Source of the DNA: Saxidomus purpurata
Lineage: Eukaryota > Mollusca > Bivalvia > Venerida > Veneridae
Direction: 5' to 3'
Length of the DNA stretch: 64,000 nt
NCBI GenBank assembly: GCA_022818135.1
Contig: JAFMSR010000001.1
Span: 5,681,663 to 5,745,662, forward strand
A model generated the notes under the pieces. That model searched no databases. It was not told where the DNA came from and saw nothing but the letters and a program-made list of their open reading frames with translations. Each line of letters opens with the position of its first letter. The stretch's first letter is position 1. The position numbers and the translations under genes are program-made. This document shows positions 34,419 through 43,769 of this stretch, one piece after another.

Positions 34419-36095
34419 CTATTGTAGTTTGCTTGTTGACTGCTTTGTCACTGTCATTTTATTCAAAATGAGATTCATCACTCTCCGATTACAAACAAAT
34501 GACATCATTATAAATACACCTTGCCCAGCGTTCAACACTACGAATATAAAAGCAAAGATATCAACCTGAGTGAAAATATAAATAAAACCAAAAATCCATG
34601 TCATTCCTGTAATTGTAGATAATTTGACAAAAATTTTGATATTGTTGCGCTCTTGGGGGTTTGAAGATGCGAGTATAGGAAGCCTTTTAATCCGTATTAC
34701 CACAATACAAAACATAACAATGTTTAGAATAGTTATAATGGCAACAGGAACGGCAACAACAAAAATAATCATAACGGGATTCTTAATGTAGCAAGTGCCA
34801 CCACCGTACCCTATGTCTTGGCCTTCAGACTGCACCATTGCCACTGTCATCGTTATGCTAACAGACAATATGGCAACAAATATTGTAAAAGCAAGGAAGG
34901 AAAAGAACGTCTTCAAATCATTTCCGCCAACAGAACGGTTTCTTATTTTAACAAACACCTTCAGCATGTGCAGTGTACACACAAACATCCAGGCAAACGA
35001 TAACATAAGGCTGAAATGAGTAAGAACACCAGTTAAAGCGCATACCCAACTGGTGTTAGTTGTTGCTACTGAGTTCACCAGTGTCATTGACTGGAAAAAT
35101 ATCAGACTTATAACTAACGCCATATTGTTCAGTCCAGGTAATGACCGTAGGACAGGGTTCACGGAATAAACAACAATTGTCAACATTAAGGCTAGCAGGG
35201 ATATGCTCAAACAAGCAACAGATGCATAAGACACAATAAAACCATTTTTAAGATGAAGCGTTATTCTTTTGGCCTTGGTAATCTCTAGTTTCAGACTCTC
35301 CAAGTGTTTCAAATAATCTTTGTGACAAAAGAACATATGTGTTTCATTTTCTGAAAGCTTAGTATGCAGAAAACTGTCGGAGTAAATCTCTTTAGTGTAT
35401 GCTGAACGGCTACAGAGACGTTCCTTTGGCAGGGCTATTCTTGGACAGAATGGTTCTGGTTCGATATGTATCGATATGTAAGGTTTATCGAATGGGAACT
35501 CCAGCTCAGCAGTTAAAATCTGAAAATGTAACTCACTTTTACTATGATTGGAAAAGGCAACACATAACAAGTAGTTTTGTAGGCCTGGATCAGCTGTGCA
35601 TGTACTGAAGTTGAATATCCATCTATAATTTGAATTATTTCCATCAAAATGATAAAATTTCGCATTAAAATCCCGAAAGCCGGACATATTAGTAAAAACT
35701 AATGCAAAGTCAAGTAGAATTTCAAAATAGTACCTATGTAAATTGCTAACAGGTATTTGAATCTTTACCGCAAAAAAGTTCACTAACCGAATGTCAAATC
35801 TTGGGTTCTGTTGAACATTTTCCATACCTGTATTGAATGTTACGAAACCCGTCACATTATAAAGCTGTATATCCTGCAAAATCAACAACAACATCTTTTT
35901 TTCTACTTCATTTATAAAATTTGAAAGTATTTGATAAAATGTGTATATATTTTCCTCTTCTGAGACATTCTTTGGTTCAAGAACAAGGTTTATTTCCAGT
36001 ATAATAGCGTATGACTGTCTGGCTTGAAACGGTATTAAACAAGTACCGGTTTCTAATACCATTCCATCCGGGCAGTGCCGTTGCCAGTCATCAAC
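34419..36095 (-). CDS. Receptor gene A, stalk + 7TM exon (orphan family-B/adhesion-like GPCR)
   Basis: The exon opens after a strong acceptor (tttctttcag at 36105-36096) in phase 0 with VDDWQRHCPDGMVLETG and ends at the stop at 34419. Numbered from the Met at 36062, residues 1-270 are an extracellular stalk with several N-glycosylation sites and Cys at 206, 217 and 246. TM1 ~275-301, TM2 ~310-333, TM3 ~340-368, TM4 ~386-409, TM5 ~428-456, TM6 ~476-498 (GMTWIFGF, a family-B signature), TM7 ~501-525. C341 and C424 can form the TM3-ECL2 disulfide. No HLxS/T GPS cleavage motif is visible, as in Methuselah-like receptors. The cytoplasmic tail is short. Ligand and coupling are unknown. Gene B's exon has the same 547-codon length with no indels. 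The preceding ectodomain exon is 36782-37746. Confidence 0.9.
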   Translation of the reverse strand, partial: VDDWQRHCPDGMVLETGTCLIPFQARQSYAIILEINLVLEPKNVSEEENIYTFYQILSNFINEVEKKMLLLILQDIQLYNVTGFVTFNTGMENVQQNPRFDIRLVNFFAVKIQIPVSNLHRYYFEILLDFALVFTNMSGFRDFNAKFYHFDGNNSNYRWIFNFSTCTADPGLQNYLLCVAFSNHSKSELHFQILTAELEFPFDKPYISIHIEPEPFCPRIALPKERLCSRSAYTKEIYSDSFLHTKLSENETHMFFCHKDYLKHLESLKLEITKAKRITLHLKNGFIVSYASVACLSISLLALMLTIVVYSVNPVLRSLPGLNNMALVISLIFFQSMTLVNSVATTNTSWVCALTGVLTHFSLMLSFAWMFVCTLHMLKVFVKIRNRSVGGNDLKTFFSFLAFTIFVAILSVSITMTVAMVQSEGQDIGYGGGTCYIKNPVMIIFVVAVPVAIITILNIVMFCIVVIRIKRLPILASSNPQERNNIKIFVKLSTITGMTWIFGFIYIFTQVDIFAFIFVVLNAGQGVFIMMSFVCNRRVMNLILNKMTVTKQSTSKLQ

Positions 36096-36781
36096 CTGAA
36101 AGAAAAAAGTTTCGTTAATTTCAATGACAATTAATATTGCTATTTTTGTAATCCTAAAAGTAATATTAACTTCTCCAAATTAAACGAGTATCAACTATCG
36201 GCATTTAATCAAACACTCACTTTTTAAATAAAATATTTGTCATTATGATAAACAAACTGTTTTGTTGCGTATAAAAACAAGCTTTCAAGTTTTTAGGCAG
36301 TTAAAAAACTTCTATATAATGTAGCTCTTAATGTCCTTCAGCATCGATGTAGTAAGTTACTTTGTCAACTTCACTCTTTGATTTCTTTTTACTTACTTCT
36401 ACGATATTCTTTTACTTACTTCTACGATATTTTTGTCAAACATTTATCTAAATTATTTAAAAGGTTAATTCAAGCTTCATTGTAAATGTATATTGTCAAG
36501 CGACAGTAAATAATTCCACAATGACATTTTTTCAAAATGTATGAATATCTGTCGCAAAATCTTAAGAATACATCAGAATAAATATTAGTCAAATATGCCA
36601 ATCTGCATTGATGTTTTTCATCCATCATTAATTTTATAGAACGTAAATGAGACAAAGCACCTTAACTTCGTCCGGTGTTTTAAACTGGAGGGTCCAAAAT
36701 GATATTTTATTGCAGTGAACGTTTTACTTTGTTCAGGATAGTTTAATCAAATGTTTTCAAAATAATAAGTGTGTAACATAC
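36096..36781 (-). other. Intron between ectodomain and 7TM exons of gene A
   Basis: Donor GTATGT at 36781-36776 and acceptor TTTCTTTCAG ending at 36096. It is 686 bp and alignable along its length with the gene B intron (55540-56191), differing mainly by small indels, for example a duplicated ttacttctacgatat segment near 36395-36430. Confidence 0.85.
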
Positions 36782-37746
36782 TTTACTAAAATTTAGTAAT
36801 AAGGTGTTTTGGAAACAGTGTTCATCATCCTCTGTCGGCTCTTGATTGGTGATTCCGTCTTGACCGTCTGGATTCCAATCCAAAATAGAAACAAAACTGA
36901 AAGCATATCCACTTTGGACAAATCCTTGATCCTCACCCTTTAAACATTCGCTCACTATGTCGCTGGCTTTGAAACCGTTACATAAAAAGCAATGTACATT
37001 CCTGAAAATATATCTATAAACTGTTTTATACGACAAACAAGCCTCTTCCAAATATCTGTCATACGTTTCCCATTGACCTGTAACATTACATCGACTTATA
37101 AAGTTCCTAATACATTTCTTTGTATACCAGGCATCCAACTGGTTAAGAGTATCTAGCGGATAAAACAAAATATTGCAATCGTCCACTTCCAGGGTGTCAT
37201 TAACTGTCGTTAAGTCACGAACATAGGTTATATTTCGAAACTTGGTCAAACAATTAAATGAAATGCCTGGAAATTCCATGTCAGCTTCTTGGACGTTGTG
37301 GCATTCAGCACAGAAAATATTCTTATAAATTGAATTTGTAAGGCTATCATACACTGGTAGTAAATACCTTAATGGAACATCGAGCGCTATATCATGATAT
37401 TCTTGTGCACACTTTGTTGCGATTTCAGTATCGCCATACTTATGTTCGCACTTTGACACCATTACAAATGATTGTGCGTTGGCTATCCTGTCATTGCCAT
37501 TAGAAGGTATGTACTGCGCCTCAACACATTGGATTAACTCATTTATGCCACTTATTTCTTCTTCGGTCACGGAATGAGATCTGTCGGGACAGCAGTCCTG
37601 TCCACATTCACGATGGCAGTCGCAATCTCTACAACAAGGTTCAAGTTGCCAATCCCATTCCATCGTTGTTGAAGCATTTGTATCGCAAGTGCGTGTATAT
37701 GGACAATACTCTAAATGGTCGTTAATTTGTCTCTTCGTCGAGTTAT
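36782..37746 (-). CDS. Receptor gene A, cysteine-rich ectodomain exon
   Basis: It starts after acceptor TTTTGACAG (37747) in phase 1 and ends AGTAAA|GTATGT, so the join to the 7TM exon keeps the frame. An SMB-like cluster comes first (CCRDCDCHRECGQDCCPD; Cys spacing C-x-C-x3-C-x3-CC as in somatomedin-B domains). Then come two related motifs about 105 residues apart (IYKNIFCAECHNV and IFRNVHCFLCNGF), with CNVTGQW between. Somatomedin-B modules bind proteins extracellularly; that this one does so is inference. With the next exon it gives about 880 residues. A signal-peptide exon must lie further upstream and was not found. Confidence 0.85.
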
Positions 37747-37902
37747 CTGTCAAAATTTTCGAGTCACAAAGTAAAACATACGGTCATTGACAAAATTACA
37801 ATTGCGAACTTGACAAATATATCGTAAAGCAAAGTTAAACTGATTCTTCGAAAGGCCCTCGGGTAACCCCTATTTTAACGGTAATACTAAATTGCAAGAC
37901 TT

Positions 37903-38005
37903 GTTGTGTTGGTGGTGTGCACTTCTGGGTGCTGTGGGGCTCGTTTTGGGGAGGCTGCGTTTTTGGTACGTGGCATTCCCTGTTTGATATTATTTTTGTT
38001 TTTTT
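37903..38005 (+). mobile_element. Short retroelement 3' copy, absent from unit B
   Basis: About 100 bp ending at the family terminus with a T7 tail. Unit B reads aaattgcaagagatagcat without it (about 57293-57311), so it arrived after the duplication or was lost from B. Confidence 0.85.
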
Positions 38006-38640
38006 GTTGAGATGGCATAGCTGTGCATGCACGAAGGTGTATGCGTACATATTTGATTGACATGAAAAGAAAATGACTGCAAAAGCTTTGCACATAAGAA
38101 GAATTATGGAGTCTGTTTTTTATACATAGACTGAGATTATTCCTTTCGCTGCCCCGGAACATATTACAGCGATGAGTGAAATTATGCCATTTAGATAACA
38201 TTTCTTATGATGTGTTCAAGGGCAGATAATTCAAAATCAAGGCAGGTCACCGAAGACTTTTATTTCAGATTTCTGTGTCAATCTTGATTCTCAGTCAACA
38301 TACAAAGTTTGAAGAAATTCTCCTTTTATAAAAATTGTTGCCATATATACATGTAGGAAATGGTAGCGAATGTCTTTAACAATGTTTTAAAATAAACAAG
38401 AGCTTAAATAAAATACGCCACTTCATCCACTGATCTAACCTCAGTCTTTTTGACAGCATCATCGTCCGTTTATTTGAATCATTCTGACTTTGTCATTGAT
38501 TCTTTGATCTGTGAAGTTGTAATAAGCATAGGGTGCTCCATAGCATATGATGCTACTTTGATTTTTTACTTAGATTGAAAACATTGACCAATCTTCTCTA
38601 ATGATATATCATAACAGTCAGGAGATATTAATTTTTTAAT
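38006..38640. other. Non-coding upstream flank of gene A
   Basis: Aligns with about 57305-57905 of unit B. No gene was recognised. It may hold gene A's promoter or missing first exon, but no signal decides this. Confidence 0.4.
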
Positions 38641-38936
38641 GCATGCAAAAGAACGGGAGACGTGGACGTCAAGTCTGCATCAATAGTTCCAGTTTATTTT
38701 GAAATGTATTCATCTGTTACTGTTAATTATAAGGATCATTCAAAAAGATATCCAGAAGATTATAAACTCACACAGCTTGTGAATAAATTTAAACACGCTG
38801 AATCAGTTGAGGACCGCAAGCATGAAAGAGATTGAAAAATGTTAAAAGACATTCAGCGTCGTAATAACACAAATTGGACATCATATAGAGCACGTGTTGT
38901 AAATATTAGTAATTCGGGTATATAGATCTAATTGAT
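38641..38936 (+). pseudogene. Coding-like remnant of unknown family, absent from unit B
   Basis: One frame stays open for about 95 codons apart from a single TGA at 38833-38835, ending TAG at 38923-38925. Its composition is protein-like (DYKLTQLVNKFKHAESVEDR, then RNNTNWTSYRARV). An AATAAA follows near 38967. Unit B lacks about 300 bp here (junction near 57945). It could be a terminal exon remnant or a processed pseudogene tail. I do not recognise the family. Confidence 0.35.
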
Positions 38937-39057
38937 GTGTTTTCAATTCATATCAATGTTATATCAATAAAACTTTAAGATTTGTAGTTTGAAATCCAGT
39001 TTAATCTTTTAAGAAAACACAAAGAAAGAATTTCGATATATGTTCTTCTTTAAAAGT

Positions 39058-39145
39058 GAATTAATTTATCAGTTTACGTTCATTGAACACATTATTTATG
39101 TTTGAAGAAAATAATCTACCAAGTGTAGGGAATGCCCCTTTAAAA
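39058..39145 (-). mobile_element. MITE family 2 fragment (unit A)
   Basis: Ends AGTGTAGGGAATGCCCCTTTA. The orthologous fragment is at 58020-58141 in unit B, so it predates the duplication. Confidence 0.7.
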
Positions 39146-40349
39146 AATCCCATACTAAGAGTTATGAACTTTAATAAATACCTGCTTGCAAAGTATTAGC
39201 ACAACAACATGTTGACAGGACGAACAGCAGAACTGAAAATGGAAATCAAAAAGTTAAGTCACTTACTTCAATACTGACAATTGTACGGTACATTTTTCCA
39301 TTACATTGTAATTCGAGGGCACTGTGTTCCCCATGAATGGCATTTGTATGCATACAATAGAAGAAATTCAATCCGGGTCTATATAACTTATTAGGCGATT
39401 TCATTTATCGGGAGTCCTGATAATTCAATTAATTAACCGCTTTTCTGTTCGCAAACATTTCAGCCAAAAGCAAGGTTCTATGTGGTATTACTAGGTTAAT
39501 AGTAAAACGTTGGTTCCGAAGCTCGTTTAAAACAAAGTAATTTCAATCTTTCTTTGATTGAGTACCTAGACAATTAGCGACTTGTGATCAAGGCTTTACT
39601 TCCTAACAAGCTCATGTCTTCTCACGCACCACCATCTCCGTAACTTAAAATTATACTCGTACTTAAAAGACCCGTTCTCACAAATACACACACATCTCGA
39701 GTGCTGGATTTTGCATCAGACATTGATAGGATCTTGTTCTTACAATTATTTACTGTATATCTATAATTTATGTTTAGTAGGAAATTATTATCATACAGGT
39801 GAACTTCCATTTTCAAAGTGCATGTGCAATCAACATGTATTGTAGCCTTGTACTTGTTATATGTTACCACTGTATTGCAAAATAATTGTAAAATTTTGTC
39901 TTCTACAATACCGCTACAATACTTTACTTTTGAAGTGGTAGTTCAAGTATTTTGTACATACTTCACCCTTGTGTTTTTATTTGTTCACATGATATTACAA
40001 AATGCATGTTTTGTAATTTGTGTAGAGTGATAAAGGTTCTGTTCTGTTTTCTTAATAGGACGTACTGAATATATTCTGTCTTTTTTAAAAAAAAAAACAA
40101 AATAAGTATTTTTATCATTTTCGGTGCTAAAACGAATCGTAAATTTACATATTCTGCTAGTATATTATAACAGTTTTTTCCGGACAAGCTTTAAATAAAA
40201 CAAAATATGATTAGAAAAGCCAATAATGTGAAAGCAAGAACATTTTAATATTACCACGTAAATCTAGAATATCCATTGTATAGACAGAATAATCCAAAAA
40301 ATAAAATGTTTTTTTCGAAAAATGGATAGTAAGTATAAAATATGTGCAT
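39146..40349. other. Non-coding flank shared with unit B
   Basis: Aligns with about 58142-59205 of B, with no conserved frame. Confidence 0.5.
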
Positions 40350-40686
40350 TTAAAGCTGCTCGCTCTCAGATTTTTATGAAAGGTCATCAAACTCTGAAAA
40401 TAACATATTTTAGAACTGATAGTCAAGTAAAAAGCTTCCAGTATAAATTTCTGTAAGGTATATCTGTAAATTTCAAATTATACGCTACCAAATTATATTT
40501 AAAGCGTTACAAATGCTGTTCCAATAAAAACATATCGCGTAGTGGTGCCGTTAAACCAACTTCACCAACATTTTCAATGGATTTTTGCAAATTCCTACCT
40601 AGATGTTTACTTACATTGTTTTACATTTTATGTATTAGTGATCATTGGTGATTTTTTTTCAGCGGTAACAGAGCGAGCAGCTTTAA
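40350..40686. mobile_element. MITE family 1 in unit A with empty site in unit B
   Basis: TTAA-AGCTGCTCGCTCTCAG on the left and GAGCGAGCAGCT-TTAA on the right. Unit B reads tgcattcaacgaaaaa at the same place (about 59205-59220), a single TTAA-like target now TCAA. Confidence 0.9.
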
Positions 40687-41082
40687 CGAAAAATTGAAAC
40701 ACATTCCTGCAATTTTAGGGTATTAGCAAGTCGATAGACTTCAGTAGCTCACTTTGCCGCTTGCTTTGTATGTAAACGCTCTAAAATAAGTCAAATTCTG
40801 GAGGGTATTGATAAACAAAAGTCAAAAAGTGAAATTTGGTCATTTTCTATTACATTTAAGATGTATGCAATATAATTTGGAGAGAAACGGTAACGTTATA
40901 ATAAACTGTAAATTTTGATCTCATTAGTGGTAAACAGCAGTTGAAAAAACTCTTTTAACAATCAAAATAAAATAAATTTATTTCAAATAATAGTTCTTCT
41001 CTAGAGATTTTTAATGAACGCGTTTTTCAATTAAATAAATAAGACATGATTTATTATTCGAAGTCTGGAATTACTTCATCTC
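40687..41082. other. Non-coding flank shared with unit B
   Basis: 41000-41040 is the equivalent of the insertion site of the retroelement at 59540-60858 in unit B. No gene was seen. Confidence 0.5.
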
Positions 41083-41291
41083 TTAAAGCTGCTCGCTCTC
41101 AGGTGCCGTTGAAAGAAATATACTAATTTACATAAATATAAAACTAAAGGCTAAAATCAACAAAAGAAGCAAAACTCTAGGTTGCACTACATGTATGTAT
41201 TGGAAAAGCGTATGCAACGCTTTATTTTTTGGAAGCTTATTCTTTAAATCCACATATATACTTGACTGGAATTTATACTGGAACCTTTTTT

Positions 41292-42913
41292 AGCTCACCT
41301 GGCTACGCCAGGGTGAGCTTTTCTGATCGATGATTGTCCGTCGTCCGTCAACATTTTGATTCAAATGACATCTCCTCTGAAACCTCTAGGCCAATGTTGA
41401 TAAAACTATGCAGGAATGTTCCTTGCATGAAGCTCTACCAAAATTGTTCAAAGAATTCCATTCCATGCAGAACTCTGGTTGCTATGGCAACAAATAGGAA
41501 AAACTTTAAAAATCTTCTTCTCTGAAACCACAAGGCCTAGAGCTAAGATATTTGGCATGTAGCATTGTCTAGTGGACCTCTACCAAGATTGTTCAAATTA
41601 TGACCCCCGGGTTAAAATTGACCCCGCGGGGGTGGTCACTCAGTTTTGCATAGGAATATATAGGAAAAACTTTTAAAATCTTCTTCTAGGCCTAGAGCAC
41701 AGATATTTGGCATGTAGCATTGGCTAGTGGACCTCTACCAAGATTGTTCAAATTATGAGCCCCAGATCAAAATTGACCCCGCACGGGGGGTCACTTAGTT
41801 TTACATAGGCTTATGTAGGAAAAACTTTAAAAATCTTCTTCTCTGAAACCACAAGGCCTAGAGCTTAGATATTTGGCATGTAGCATTGGCTAGTGGACCT
41901 CTACCAAGATTGTTCAAATTATGACCCGCGGATCAAAATTGACCCCGCACGGGGGGCCACTTAGTTTTACATAGACTTGTATAGTAAAAACTTCTTCTTT
42001 GAAACCACAAGGCCTAGAGCTTAGATATTTGGCATGTAGCATTGGCTAGTGTACCTCCACCCATCGTCGGAACCCACGGTTTATTCCTGCCGCTTCTCCG
42101 TCATATACCGTGGGAAAATAGACTGGCAAAACTTCGTAATGCATGAATATTCATGACTATTTTTCATCCAATGAAATCGATGCTTACAAAAATAAGAGCA
42201 CCTCCACAATGAAGAGTATCCTCAAATAATGACCGCCATGCAGAACGTTGAAAAAAATGATTGATTTGTTTTGTCCTGATTAAGGGACGATCATATAGAA
42301 ATCTGCAATCCGAGACGAGTGATGCACAAAATCTGTTTAAAACTACATCGCTGACAAGCATGGAGGCTGCCAGTTTTAATGTTTCCCCTAGCGCGGTTTG
42401 AAAGCCGCGATTTCATTGGATAGTTAATCTTGAGAAAAATATCAAGAAACCAATCGAAAGGCTTGAATTTACCTCATTAATTATTCATGAGTACGAGATT
42501 TCTTCAGTCAATTTGCCCAGGGTATTCAATTGGGTAATGAATAGCCTGGGTTACCGAGGATGACCTCCACCATGTTTGTTAAAATTATGACCCCCGGGTC
42601 AAAATTGACCCTGCACCGGGGGTCACTTAGTTTTACATAGGCTTATATAGGGAAAACTTTAAAAATCTTTTTCTCTGAAACCATAAGGCCTAGAGCATAG
42701 ATAATTGGCATGTAGCATTGCCTAGTAGACCTCTTCAAAGTTTGTTCAAATTATGCCCCTGGGGTCAAAATTGATCTTGCCCGGGGGGATCATTTGTTTT
42801 ACAAAGGCGTATATAGGAAAACTTATTTGGTATATAACATTATCTAGTGATCTTCCACCAGGCAAGTGGACTTGTACCAAGGTGAGCGATATAGGGCCAT
42901 CTTGGCCCTCTTG
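41292..42913 (+). repeat. AGCTCACCTGG-family repeat nested in the MITE
   Basis: It starts AGCTCACCTGGCTACGCCAG. Several ~165-bp units repeat ggcctagagc, ggcatgtagcattg, gtggacctctaccaag and a cccgcacggggggtca palindrome-like core. It ends ggccatcttggccctcttg. Non-coding. Confidence 0.8.
42062..42562. mobile_element. 501-bp MITE with long TIRs and 9-bp target duplication
   Basis: ACCTCCACC flanks it at 42053-42061 and 42563-42571. Termini CATCGTCGGAACCCACGG and, read inward from the right, CATCCTCGGTAACCCAGG continue as an imperfect inverted repeat over at least ~100 bp (catgaatattcatga region). A 9-bp duplication with long TIRs fits a Mutator-like MITE. It sits inside one tandem unit of the host repeat, which flanks it directly. 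Confidence 0.8.
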
Positions 42914-43004
42914 TATATAACTATATGTTCTAAAATAAGTTATTTTCATACATTTTGAAGAACTTTATATTTTTTTACTAAAATCTCAGAGCGAGCAGCT
43001 TTAA

Positions 43005-43735
43005 AATCCTCCAGAGAAAACTGGGCGAAAAGTATCGCCTTTTGTGAAATTATCAAAAATGCAATTCAATCTGGTAAGTGGTGTTTAACTAACTGTTTCT
43101 ACTAGTATCTATGTGAACCAATTCACTGGAGATCCATTTCACAAAAGTTATCTGATATTGCAATAGTTCGTGTTAAAAATTTAGCTGTAACGTTTGTGAT
43201 TAGTGGCTTCGTGTTCAAAAGAAAATTATACAGAAAGCAAGAAACTGTTACATTGATGCTTTAAAAGTAAAAATTCATGTGCAAAAATATGATGTAGATC
43301 TAGCTTACTGTACAAAAGAGGATCCTTTCCAATAAATGTATCTATGTAGTGTAGAGGTTTTCTTTTATACCGTACAAGATACACAATTTTATTTTATATA
43401 TAACTACACATTATTTTTTAAAGTTGTTGGTAACTGATCTGTTTCCGTAGTAACTGGATTATTCCATCTTATACTAGCAAGTTCTTTCTGATAGAAAGTT
43501 TATATTTTGTATCATTTCTTGTATTATCATTAATTTAAAAGAAATGCGTGGCAATGTTAGGCCGACGTAACGTTTTTCCTTTTCTTCATATTGCATGTTT
43601 TATATATTGGCCGCTCTTGCAGTTACGACCAGCGTAACACGCAGTCTCATTATTTTAAGTTTTGAAGGCCATATTGAAAATTAGATTATATGTGTTCACA
43701 TGTCTAAATCTGTCACCTTCGGTAAATAAAGCTTC
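43005..43735. other. End of unit A similarity; non-coding
   Basis: 43005-43450 aligns with 60890-61560. Similarity then fades. Confidence 0.45.
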
Positions 43736-43769
43736 TATTATTATTATTATTATTATTATTATCATCATC
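43736..43769. repeat. (ATT)n microsatellite
   Basis: About eight ATT units followed by ATC units. Confidence 0.95.

Larger units (their letters stand above)
41083..43004. mobile_element. MITE family 1 carrying two further nested insertions
   Basis: Outer termini TTAA-AGCTGCTCGCTCTCAG at 41083 and CTCAGAGCGAGCAGCT-TTAA at 43001-43004. Element sequence stops at 41291 and resumes at about 42914. It is absent from unit B (about 60885). Confidence 0.85.
27400..43500. repeat. Tandem segmental duplication, unit A
   Basis: Blocks of unit A match unit B (about 46640-61600) in the same order and orientation. 27400-27993 and 30555-31600 match 46640-48440. 34388-39145 matches 53833-58141. 39150-43450 matches 58142-61600. 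Blocks unique to A or B are mostly recognisable insertions. Receptor genes A and B occupy equivalent positions. Offset is about 19.4 kb across the genes. Confidence 0.9.

Noticed and set aside
34795..35019. Plus-strand frames inside the receptor 7TM exons (also 54014-54463)
   Set aside because: Antisense shadows of the conserved minus-strand exon.
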